Below, in pieces: positions 1 through 6,396 of a stretch of DNA of 8,234 nt. The stretch spans positions 1 to 8,234 of the forward strand of contig JAKBSX010000093.1 in the NCBI GenBank assembly GCA_021844725.1, read 5' to 3'. The notes below the pieces were generated by a model. The model did no database searches, was not told where the DNA came from, and worked only from the letters and a program-made list of their open reading frames with translations. The position numbers and the translations under genes were made by a program. Origin of the DNA: Actinomycetes bacterium. Its GTDB lineage: Bacteria > Actinomycetota > Acidimicrobiia > Acidimicrobiales > Acidimicrobiaceae. The first letter of the stretch is position 1; each line of letters starts with the position of its first letter.

Positions 1-26
1 TGGTTGTTGTGCTAGTCGTTGGAATC
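1..26 (-). repeat. Inverted copy of stalk-coding DNA, truncated by the window edge
   Basis: The reverse complement of these bases is identical, 26 of 26, to positions 1717-1742 inside the Ser/Thr stalk of the phosphoesterase gene. In the matching frame the minus strand reads IPTTSTTT, as in that stalk, and the frame is open from a TAA at 83-85 to the window edge with no ATG, GTG or TTG start. The match runs off the left end, so its true length is unknown. It may be the edge of another stalk-coding gene or a recombination scar. No intact gene is visible in bases 27-190. Confidence 0.7.
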
Positions 27-195
27 TGTGTTGAACCGGACTTTTTAGAAGAGAAATCAATTTCTTTCCTTTGCAGAACATTTTATTGTTTAGTGATTGA
101 TGACAGACAGCGATCGGAAAAAACCTCTGCAAATTGTAGTACTCCAAAGAGAAGCGGGCACGACAATTTTCAATCATGCCCAACTATTCTACTAG

Positions 196-203
196 TATAT
201 TAT
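196..203 (+). promoter_or_regulatory. Candidate TATA box for the phosphoesterase gene
   Basis: The sequence TATATTAT fits an archaeal TATA box. With the usual ~26-nt spacing, transcription would begin near 225, giving a leader of about 25 nt before the ATG at 251. That leader contains the ribosome binding site. The possible TTG start at 224 would then lie at or before the transcript start, which argues against it. No clear BRE was identified. Confidence 0.45.
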
Positions 204-239
204 GCGTGGTTCATTAATACCGTTTGTCAGGAATGTTCA

Positions 240-245
240 GAGGTG
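240..245 (+). promoter_or_regulatory. Ribosome binding site that decides the ATG start at 251
   Basis: GAGGTG is a strong match to the complement of the archaeal 16S 3' end (CACCTCC). It sits five nucleotides before the ATG at 251. The upstream in-frame candidates, TTG at 224 and ATG at 233, have no comparable site, so 251 is preferred. Confidence 0.7.
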
Positions 246-250
246 TTGAA

Positions 251-2263
251 ATGAAAATTGCCGGGTATCGAAAGGCCTCTGCCGCATTGATACTTTCACT
301 ATTGGTGTTTGGAGTGCTTTTTCTCATCGCAACATTCCCATCGATATTTCAAGCGAAACCGACCGACCATCAAATTGAAGTTGCATCAAATTCTTCTACA
401 TCGGGTGCTTACTTTAATCACATGGTTGTCATTTTGATGGAAAATAAGGGCTATTGTGAAATAATCACGACTTGTGGTGGAACCAGCACTTATGAAACCC
501 AATTAGCTCAGCAATACTCAATCACCGGTAGTTGCCAGACCGATAGCTCTTGCTCAATTGGTGGATACACCGCGATTACTCATCCGAGCGAGCCAAATTA
601 TGTAGCACTATTCAGCGGTTCTACTCAAGGACTGTCAAGCGATGGAGTCTGCTGCTATCAATATGGAGCAAAAAATCTCGTTGACCTGTTTCAAGGCGCC
701 GGTCTCAGCTGGAAAGCTTACGCCGAGGGGGCCACGAATAACGAGACATGCAACTTCATGCCACCAAGAGCTGGAGATCATTTTCCATTCTTGGACTTTT
801 CCGACATGAACACACCTTCTAGGTGTGCCAATCTTATTTCAACGACTGCATCTAACGACGGCACCGCCGCGAGTGGGGATTCCAGTTTTCTCTCTGCTCT
901 CAATACTCCGAGCGGGTGGGCAAACTTTTACTGGCTCACTCCAAACGATAATGACAATGGTCATGATACTGGCGCAGCCTATGCTGATAGCTGGCTGTCG
1001 ATCATCGTTCCTCAGATACTGAATAGCGCGATGTTCAAGAACTCTCGCTCTTTGCTCTATATAACATATGACGAAGGGAACGGCAACTATCCTAATGATT
1101 ACATCTCCACAATACTTGCGGGACCAGTTGTGAAACAGGGCTACGTAGGCTCGCAGTCATACAGTCATTACTCCTTCCTATCTACTCTTGAAGCGAACTG
1201 GGGTCTTACCTCTCTCACGTCGAACGATGGCGGAGCTAATGCCATGACTGAATTCTTCAGCTCGGCACTCGCTACCACTTCTTCAAGCATTCAAACGTCC
1301 TCTGTAAGTACTACAACAACTCCACCATCGACAACAACGGCCACCACAACTAGTTCTACCAGTTCCTCTGTTGCTGGATCACCGACAATAACAACGGAAT
1401 CCTCTTTTCCCAACGGCGCGGCATTCAGCGGAATATACGTCGAAGTTCAATCCGGCGGTACGACGATAGCTTCGGGTTTCACTCCTCTCTCATTCAATAC
1501 CACACCTGGAGTCGCATATGAAATTTCAGTCTACTATTCTCCTCCATATAGTTATGGGAACGTCTTCTTCGATTATTGGAACACCGGCAGCACGAGGAGC
1601 AGCATAACCGTAGCCCCTACGAGTACCACAACATACACTGCTTACTACAGCGAAGCTTCAAGTTCTTCTTCGACTACAACTGCGGCAACAACTACATCAA
1701 GTTCGACGACAACTACGATTCCAACGACTAGCACAACAACCACCATTTCTACAACTACCACTCAGCCGCATCCACCGCCAACAACTACAACTTTTACTAC
1801 AACCATCCACGCAACAACCACTAGCACCACCTCCACGACCTCGGTAACATCCGCACAATCTTCGACAACCAGTCGAGCTACGAGCACAAGCACTTCCACT
1901 ACAGTTCAAACTAGCCGTAGCAGCACAAACTCGAATACTCACACAATCACATCGAGCAAGAGCTCAAGTACCTCTTCCAAGACTTCGAAAGCGACAACAA
2001 GTTCAACATCGCCAACTACGGCATCTACAGCTTCGTCCAATGCTGTAACGGCCCAGAGTACGAATCAAACAACTTCGAGCTCGTATACATCGACTATTTC
2101 TCATTCTCAAAGTTTCCATTCGGGTTCCAGTAGCGCTAGCTCAACAGTCTCATCTGAATTGAGGCAATCTTCGAATGGACTCGAGTTATTCTTGGCTGTT
2201 GCCATAGTCGTGATGATTAGTGTAGGTTCCATCGTTGCCATACTAAGACGTCGTAAACATTAG
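251..2263 (+). CDS. Membrane-anchored extracellular phosphoesterase (PF04185 type) with module and Ser/Thr stalk
   Basis: 670 residues from the ATG at 251. Residues 10-33 form an uncleaved or cleaved export helix. The catalytic domain (about 55-338) shows the order typical of the phosphoesterase family that includes AcpA-like acid phosphatases and bacterial phospholipase C: VVILMEN (E64), HPSEPNY (111-117, S113 a likely nucleophile), NDNDNGHD (232-239), YDEG (273-276), GP..KQGY and SHYS (H306). It should hydrolyse phosphate mono- or diesters outside the cell; the substrate cannot be told from sequence. A Ser/Thr linker (~340-373) leads to a beta-rich module (376-466), a ~175-residue Ser/Thr stalk, a transmembrane helix (~644-665) and the tail RRRKH. 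All eight cysteines (69, 75, 95, 101, 134, 135, 167, 192) lie in the first half of the catalytic domain, suggesting disulfides. It converges on the glycoside hydrolase gene. The family call is firm; substrate and metal are not. Confidence 0.9.
   Translation: MKIAGYRKASAALILSLLVFGVLFLIATFPSIFQAKPTDHQIEVASNSSTSGAYFNHMVVILMENKGYCEIITTCGGTSTYETQLAQQYSITGSCQTDSSCSIGGYTAITHPSEPNYVALFSGSTQGLSSDGVCCYQYGAKNLVDLFQGAGLSWKAYAEGATNNETCNFMPPRAGDHFPFLDFSDMNTPSRCANLISTTASNDGTAASGDSSFLSALNTPSGWANFYWLTPNDNDNGHDTGAAYADSWLSIIVPQILNSAMFKNSRSLLYITYDEGNGNYPNDYISTILAGPVVKQGYVGSQSYSHYSFLSTLEANWGLTSLTSNDGGANAMTEFFSSALATTSSSIQTSSVSTTTTPPSTTTATTTSSTSSSVAGSPTITTESSFPNGAAFSGIYVEVQSGGTTIASGFTPLSFNTTPGVAYEISVYYSPPYSYGNVFFDYWNTGSTRSSITVAPTSTTTYTAYYSEASSSSSTTTAATTTSSSTTTTIPTTSTTTTISTTTTQPHPPPTTTTFTTTIHATTTSTTSTTSVTSAQSSTTSRATSTSTSTTVQTSRSSTNSNTHTITSSKSSSTSSKTSKATTSSTSPTTASTASSNAVTAQSTNQTTSSSYTSTISHSQSFHSGSSSASSTVSSELRQSSNGLELFLAVAIVVMISVGSIVAILRRRKH
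1376..1648 (+). other. Segment encoding the shared ~90-residue surface module (copy 1)
   Basis: Residues 376-466 of the phosphoesterase form a compact, aromatic- and glycine-rich, probably all-beta unit bounded by Ser/Thr tracts. Landmarks are GIYVEV, SGFTPLSF, PPYSYGNV, YWNTG and TYTAYY. It matches the module in the glycoside hydrolase without gaps over 73 residues. The function is unknown; binding to a surface polymer or spacing of the enzyme are guesses. Confidence 0.8.
1717..1742 (+). repeat. Stalk segment duplicated in inverted orientation at the left edge
   Basis: These 26 bases encode IPTTSTTT within the phosphoesterase stalk and are identical to the reverse complement of bases 1-26. 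The 5' half of the match is not simple repeat sequence, so chance identity from biased composition is unlikely. Confidence 0.7.
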
Positions 2264-2339
2264 TTTCACTTTCGGTTTCTCCAATAGTCTTAGAACCGGA
2301 ACCCGCTTGAGGCATAGGTACTATTCGGCCACGGTTAAG
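2264..2339. other. Short convergent intergenic gap
   Basis: Seventy-six bases separate the stop codons of two convergent genes. Just after the phosphoesterase stop the plus strand is pyrimidine-rich with several TTT runs (2265-2280), which could serve as an archaeal-type terminator for the rightward transcript. There is no convincing stem-loop and no clear T-tract for the leftward gene. Confidence 0.35.
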
Positions 2340-4295
2340 TCAAGGGAATAATCTTCGGGCTGATTTCATCAACCTTTCTTTCAGTAGTCGTTCAGCCTGT
2401 CTAAAGGAACGTGGAGAGTTGGATGGTCTAGTGGTTATCTTCCATCCGGCAAAGAGTCCCAAGAACACTATCATGGCAATGATACTTGTCGCAACAATCC
2501 GAAGGAAAGTGTTAACCCATGATCCGTGAACAGCAGAGTCAGATGAAATCTCAGGAACCGCAGAATTCGAAGAATCAGTTGAGGTTTTTGAAGTTACTCC
2601 AGTGGACGCGCTCGATTCGGTCGCTTGGCTTGTTGGCTGAATCGTCGTAGTTAGAGGTTGAGTTACGGTCCTAGTTACCGTGGTGGTACGAGTCGATGAC
2701 TCTGTAGAGCTTAAGGAGGTGCTGCTAGTCGTGACTTCCGGCGAATATGAAGAGATTGCGCTTTGAGAAGTCATCACAGTCTGGGTTGAGGTTTGAGTAG
2801 AAATTTGTCTAGTCGTAATAGAACTAGTACTGGAAATAATTATGGGTCGTGATGTGGTACTGGCAGAAGTACTCGAAATTGTAATCTGAGAGGTTTGTAT
2901 AATATAGTACGCGTCCAGGACCGCGCTGGCAGTTGGGCTGAGAGTGATGCTGTTATTGGATGTGCCAGTATTCCAATGACTGAATATCACGTTCCCATAA
3001 CTGTAAGGAGGATAGTAGTACAGAGTAATGTTGTATTTTACTCCCGGCGTAGCAGTGAATGAAAGTGGAGTAAATCCACTATCAACCAGAGTGCCACCAG
3101 AATCAACTTTGACATAGATCCCACCGAAAGGGTTACCGCTCAGTGAATCGGATTCCAACGTTATTGCTAATGTTCCACCGGCTGTTGAACCCTTGGTGGT
3201 TGTGGAAAGGCTTGTCGTTGAAACAGAACTAGACGTCGTCGTGGCGGAAGTTACTTGGACGATGAACTCGGGTGACAGATACTGCTTAAAGACACTCCAC
3301 GCAGGTTTCGGAGTCAAGTTCGAATTGAACAATCCGTCTAGCGAATCAGTTGTTGGTTGCCCGTAGTCTGCCCAGTTATATGCAAATACTCCTTGGATGT
3401 GCGGGGTAGACTCCATTAAATTCATGAACTGTTGATAGTAATTAGCTTGCTGCGTGGGATTAGACGGGCTCGAACTACCCCAGCCCCACTCATCAATCAC
3501 CATCGGTTTTTGAACGATTGTGTAGACTGAAGAGAGATCAGTCTGAATCAATTGCCCCAGAGTTCCGTTAGACCATGGGGTTAGGCTGCTGGGTAACAAG
3601 TAAGGAGTCCCCCATTGAACGCTGCCGCCCGTGTAGATATGCATCGAAACTGCCGAGAACATATCAGCAGCAGTAAGGCCAGCGGCAGAGTCGTTTAAGG
3701 CCCAGAGCGAGGAGAGCCAGTTCAGTATGCCGTTCTGAAAATCGTAATTGTCAAGCGGCCATGGCCAAGCTAATGTGGGGCCGATGAGGATATTGTTAGG
3801 ACTCACTGCTTTCAAAGCTTGGTACGTAGGAACAAGATACTGGAAATATTGTTGAGGTGTCCACGCGCTAGGTTCCGACCCACCGCCGGCGAGATTTGGC
3901 TCATTTAGGAATTCCCATGAGGTAATGTAGGGATACTGCTTTGCTGCATAAGAGACTAAATCATACCACTGCGTTGTCGTAAGATCCTGAACACTTCGGA
4001 CATTGGAATATGACGAATTGAGAATAAACAGATTTTCGTTCAAAACCATCAAGATATTGATTCCTTCCTCATGGATCATGGGAGTATTTGAGTTAGGTCC
4101 GTACTGTCTTATCCACCGTAAGCCCTGATTAGATAGACTGTTGATGAAACTCTGAGGTGTGGGATAATTGACGTTCAGACCAATCTGAGAAATGGATCCC
4201 TGCGCAGCTGCAGAGTGATAGGGAAGAGCAAATGATGATGATAACAACAGAATCACAATCAGTGCCCTAATAAGTTTTGGTCTCGCAGTTTGCAT
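2340..4295 (-). CDS. Membrane-anchored extracellular glycoside hydrolase, clan GH-A, with module and Ser/Thr stalk
   Basis: 651 residues from an ATG. A signal peptide (1-32, hydrophobic core 10-23, ending AAAQG) precedes a (beta/alpha)8-type catalytic domain (~35-345). WEFLNEPN (127-134) carries the acid/base E132 in the NEP motif, MHIYTGG (218-224) resembles the HxY element common in clan GH-A, and VIDEWGWG (266-273) carries the likely nucleophile E269. It should cleave beta-linked polysaccharides or oligosaccharides outside the cell. GH5-like and GH39-like are both possible and the substrate is unknown. After a short Ser/Thr linker comes the shared module (373-464), a ~130-residue Ser/Thr stalk, a transmembrane helix (~598-620) and a 30-residue Arg/Lys-rich cytoplasmic tail, longer than in the neighbouring phosphoesterase. 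It contains no cysteine, unlike that neighbour. No Shine-Dalgarno site precedes the start. An out-of-frame ATG lies 13 nt upstream. Confidence 0.9.
   Translation of the reverse strand: MQTARPKLIRALIVILLLSSSFALPYHSAAAQGSISQIGLNVNYPTPQSFINSLSNQGLRWIRQYGPNSNTPMIHEEGINILMVLNENLFILNSSYSNVRSVQDLTTTQWYDLVSYAAKQYPYITSWEFLNEPNLAGGGSEPSAWTPQQYFQYLVPTYQALKAVSPNNILIGPTLAWPWPLDNYDFQNGILNWLSSLWALNDSAAGLTAADMFSAVSMHIYTGGSVQWGTPYLLPSSLTPWSNGTLGQLIQTDLSSVYTIVQKPMVIDEWGWGSSSPSNPTQQANYYQQFMNLMESTPHIQGVFAYNWADYGQPTTDSLDGLFNSNLTPKPAWSVFKQYLSPEFIVQVTSATTTSSSVSTTSLSTTTKGSTAGGTLAITLESDSLSGNPFGGIYVKVDSGGTLVDSGFTPLSFTATPGVKYNITLYYYPPYSYGNVIFSHWNTGTSNNSITLSPTASAVLDAYYIIQTSQITISSTSASTTSRPIIISSTSSITTRQISTQTSTQTVMTSQSAISSYSPEVTTSSTSLSSTESSTRTTTVTRTVTQPLTTTIQPTSQATESSASTGVTSKTSTDSSNSAVPEISSDSAVHGSWVNTFLRIVATSIIAMIVFLGLFAGWKITTRPSNSPRSFRQAERLLKERLMKSARRLFP
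2904..3179 (-). other. Segment encoding the shared ~90-residue surface module (copy 2)
   Basis: Residues 373-464 of the glycoside hydrolase align without gaps to the phosphoesterase module: GIYVKV, SGFTPLSF, PPYSYGNV, HWNTG, DAYY. By eye, 46 of 73 residues are identical. At DNA level the longest obvious shared run is only about 14 nt (AGTTATGGGAACGT), so the copies have diverged at synonymous sites and are not a recent duplication. Confidence 0.8.
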
Positions 4296-4311
4296 GCGAA
4301 TCTGCCATTGG

Positions 4312-4340
4312 TATAAACGAGCACCAATAGTGATTAAAAA
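4312..4340 (-). promoter_or_regulatory. Two candidate TATA boxes for the glycoside hydrolase gene
   Basis: Reading leftward, TTTTTAAT (4340-4333) would place the transcript start near 4310, about 15 nt before the ATG. TTTATA (4317-4312) is a better consensus match but lies only ~20 nt from the ATG, rather short even for a leaderless gene. No ribosome binding site is present in either case. Which box is used cannot be decided from sequence. Confidence 0.3.
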
Positions 4341-4482
4341 CCCACTGCGGATACGATACCTAAACTAGTTAGGTAATCTGGGTACTTCATGAAATTACAT
4401 CTACAGCAAACTGCCTTACTACTATTGGATCTTTCTAACGCAGTAAACGATTCTAGAAAACTGCAAAACCTTGTTCTGTGTG

Positions 4483-4519
4483 AAGCTTGATTACAAATCC
4501 CTGTCAGGGTTTGTAGCTT
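4483..4519. repeat. Long imperfect palindrome
   Basis: CCCTG and CAGGG pair around a single T. One bulged T follows on the left, then TACAAA pairs with TTTGTA. After a four- to five-base gap on the left arm, AAGC (4483-4486) pairs with GCTT (4516-4519). That gives about 11 consecutive stem pairs plus four outer ones. A second small hairpin, TTGTT-CCCTT-AACAA, overlaps its end at 4518-4532. It could be a dimeric operator, an RNA hairpin or a mobile-element end. Confidence 0.5.
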
Positions 4520-4631
4520 GTTCCCTTAACAACATGAGACAAAGCAAACCTGTTATGCGTCTTCTTGTGATCAGGTAGACTGCGATGTGAGCTGTTTTGA
4601 ATAAAAGATGTAGTTGCGCTTCCAAACACAC

Positions 4632-4649
4632 AAGCTGAAAGATCAGCTT
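4632..4649. repeat. Perfect 7-bp stem-loop
   Basis: AAGCTGA and TCAGCTT are exact inverted repeats around the loop AAGA. It lies 53 nt beyond the stop codon of the leftward winged-helix gene, so it could form at the end of that transcript. No T-run follows it on the minus strand, so a classical terminator is not shown. Confidence 0.4.
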
Positions 4650-4701
4650 ATTCCAACAGTTGAAATTGTCAAGGCAAGAAAAATCATACTGCTTGCACCT
4701 G

Positions 4702-4992
4702 TCACCTTTGACTAGGAAGCGGTCGCTGCGACACTTTTCCCTCTAAATTTCCAGCTTCCTCAAGTGATTCCAGAGTACGCCTGACTTTTGATATTCTGTA
4801 TGAGTGTATAATCCCACGTGTCTTGAGATCAGACAAGTCAAGATATCTCTTGGAGGTGAATTCAACTATTCGTTCTGAGTTGCCCTCGAGGGGGATCCCC
4901 ATTCTCGACATCACGTTGTCGAACGTCTCTAGTGCGCTCACCAAAACAGTGTACTCATACTCAACTTCCCAACTCAGCTGTGACGATGACAC
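4702..4992 (-). CDS. Small putative winged-helix DNA-binding protein
   Basis: 96 residues from a GTG at 4992-4990. That start is chosen because GGAG lies seven nucleotides upstream (5003-5000); the TTG two codons earlier would leave almost no spacing. The N-terminal half is acidic and helical. The C-terminal half (~55-90) looks like the recognition helix and start of the wing of a winged-helix protein: ISKVRRTLESLEEAGNLEG. That stretch resembles the HTH in the second DUF1616 gene (KKSRVARNLMSLEDEG), sharing about 8 of 18 residues by eye. It points away from the DUF1616 operon and could regulate it or the surface genes; this is inference. The protein is short, so it could also be a truncated relative. 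I do not recognise a named family. Confidence 0.55.
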   Translation of the reverse strand: MSSSQLSWEVEYEYTVLVSALETFDNVMSRMGIPLEGNSERIVEFTSKRYLDLSDLKTRGIIHSYRISKVRRTLESLEEAGNLEGKVSQRPLPSQR

Positions 4993-5333
4993 GTGCAATC
5001 TCCAATATTTGCGGCGTCGTATTTGAAAGCTTGACCTGATTTGTTGGGAATTTTGTTACAGAAAATTCAGCAACAGTAAAAAGGTTGAAGGGCCAGACAT
5101 TCTCATTAGTAATTGTACATCGGGAAGATAGGTCGAACAGACGCCATAAGGTCACACGTTGAATTTTGTGCTCAATTTCTGAAAATCGGCAGGCCTTGGG
5201 TATTTTTTCGTCATACAAACCTTTCCATTGATTTCACGGTCTCTTGATCAATGAGGCAAACTCTCAGGCAAGTCTTATTTTACTGATTTCTTCTGCAAGA
5301 TACGCAACGCATCGAAAAGGGACGAGACGCAAC
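4993..5333. other. Divergent intergenic region before the DUF1616 operon
   Basis: About 340 nt between the leftward winged-helix gene and the chosen start of the rightward operon. It should hold promoters for both. An 85-codon minus-strand frame (4961-5218) crosses it, but starts with TTG, lacks a ribosome binding site and is rich in Trp, Phe and Cys without domain character, so it was not called. No strong inverted repeat was found. Confidence 0.4.
5275..5282 (+). promoter_or_regulatory. Weak candidate TATA box for the DUF1616 operon
   Basis: TTATTTTA would place a transcript start near 5304, some 30 nt before the TTG at 5334 and inside the N-terminal extension of the longer alternative start at 5244. 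If real, it supports the shorter protein. The match to the archaeal consensus is only moderate. Confidence 0.25.
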
Positions 5334-6386
5334 TTGAATCTGAAAATCGTTTGGTATGCTCTGGTTGTCACATTGGTTTTGTGTCCGGTTGCAATGCTGC
5401 CTTTCGATGCCTCGGCGGCTACTCAAAGCGATCTGTCACAAGCAAATGTTGCTATCGAGAATGCATACACTGCACTATATAACGCACAAATTAAGGATCA
5501 CGCAAACGTATCCGCTCTAACTGCTCAATTGAACAACGCCACCCAACATGTGAACGCTGCTATTGCCGAAAACTCCACAAACCCTACCATGACAAATTCC
5601 GATCTTGCCAGCGCGGTATCAATTGCAAGACAAGTGAGTAGCGAAACAGGGGCAGCTTCCGACTCTGGTTTGAGAGAGCACTTAATTCAAACATATGTCT
5701 CGATCCTCGAGACTATCGTGATTTTGGTCGATGCGATTTTGATTTTCGTGGTTTCAAGTTTAATTCATCGTTGGTGGTGGATGGACGCGCATCGAAATTA
5801 TAAAGTAAAATTGAAGAGAGGTCTGAACGTCAAAAACATTGGTATTCAGCAACGGCAATCTGCTCGAATGGGATTATCGCTTAGTCGTGGCGCAAGGAAA
5901 AAACTCTACGTGTCTGTCTTGGTTCTTGTTACCATAATACTCATTCTTGCGGCACTTCAACCGATTTTTTCACCATTCTCAAGTGTTCAAAGAAATTCCC
6001 AACTTGGATTACTTGGACCGAATGAGACTGCTAGTAACTATCCAACTAACGTTACGGTGAATCACCCTTTCGCCATTTACGGATACTTGGCAAATGAAGA
6101 GGGTACTTCGCAATACTATAACGTTATGGTAAAACTTGGCAACCAAACCACGTTGATTAATAGCTCGGCTCCAGCTAATGCGCCAATAGTCACGGAGTAT
6201 TTTCACGTTTTGAACAATAATCAAACGTATATCTTTCCCATGAATCTTTCAATCAGCCAAGCAGGAACAGGCAAACACTTGATCTTCGAGCTTTGGTCTT
6301 ACCAGCTTACAAGTTCTGGCTGGAAATTCGTGTATACCGGCATCTTCGACCAGCTTACGCTCAACGTGGCTGCGCCACAACAATAG
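5334..6386 (+). CDS. Membrane protein with extracellular DUF1616 C-terminal domain
   Basis: 350 residues from a TTG at 5334; an in-frame TTG at 5244 would add 30 residues. I prefer 5334 because MNLKIVW plus a hydrophobic stretch ending DASAATQ makes a good signal peptide. Only a weak GGGA lies 11 nt upstream, so the start is uncertain. After the signal come an extracellular helical region (~30-115) with heptad-like Ala/Asn/Gln repeats, a transmembrane helix (~118-143), a basic cytoplasmic loop of about 45 residues, a second helix (~191-211) and an extracellular domain (~221-345). The last domain has DUF1616 C-terminal hallmarks: LGLLGPN, VTVNHPFAIYGYLANEEG, YYNVMVKLGN, LIFELW and YTGIFDQLTLNV. 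All nine N-glycosylation sequons fall in predicted outside segments and none in the cytoplasmic loop. The function of DUF1616 is not established. Ten nucleotides separate it from the next gene. Confidence 0.85.
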   Translation: MNLKIVWYALVVTLVLCPVAMLPFDASAATQSDLSQANVAIENAYTALYNAQIKDHANVSALTAQLNNATQHVNAAIAENSTNPTMTNSDLASAVSIARQVSSETGAASDSGLREHLIQTYVSILETIVILVDAILIFVVSSLIHRWWWMDAHRNYKVKLKRGLNVKNIGIQQRQSARMGLSLSRGARKKLYVSVLVLVTIILILAALQPIFSPFSSVQRNSQLGLLGPNETASNYPTNVTVNHPFAIYGYLANEEGTSQYYNVMVKLGNQTTLINSSAPANAPIVTEYFHVLNNNQTYIFPMNLSISQAGTGKHLIFELWSYQLTSSGWKFVYTGIFDQLTLNVAAPQQ

Positions 6387-6396
6387 TGAATTTAAA

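Larger units (their letters stand above)
4341..4701. other. Intergenic region with several inverted repeats and no gene
   Basis: No open frame with a credible start, and no tRNA-like fold, was found here. It lies upstream of the leftward glycoside hydrolase gene and downstream of the small winged-helix gene. The notable content is three stem-loop sequences (4483-4519, 4518-4532 and 4632-4649) and a short palindrome CAACAGTTG (4654-4662). It could hold regulatory sites, a terminator, a non-coding RNA or decayed mobile DNA. Confidence 0.4.

Noticed and set aside
224..250. Longer phosphoesterase start at TTG 224 or ATG 233
   Set aside because: The strong GAGGTG site serves the ATG at 251, and the likely TATA box puts the transcript start at about 225.
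9..254. 81-codon plus-strand frame before the phosphoesterase
   Set aside because: GTG start with no ribosome binding site, no domain character, overlaps the promoter and start of the real gene, and is rich in Cys and Ser in a way typical of non-coding translation.
825..1022. 65-codon plus-strand frame inside the phosphoesterase gene
   Set aside because: Wholly inside a confident domain-coding frame; no features of its own.
1697..1942. Cys/Arg/Gly-rich minus-strand frame of 81 codons
   Set aside because: Antisense shadow of the Ser/Thr stalk; ACN and TCN codons read backwards give Cys, Gly and Arg.
1260..2160. Tandem or CRISPR-like repeats in the Ser/Thr stalk
   Set aside because: Irregular Thr/Ser codon runs with no fixed unit length or spacers; they are protein-coding low complexity.
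4823..5026. 67-codon plus-strand frame
   Set aside because: Antisense to the winged-helix gene, which has a good ribosome binding site and domain-like residues.
4961..5218. 85-codon minus-strand frame upstream of the winged-helix gene
   Set aside because: TTG start, no ribosome binding site, overlaps the next gene's start, and composition unlike a soluble or membrane protein. A decayed gene is possible but unsupported.
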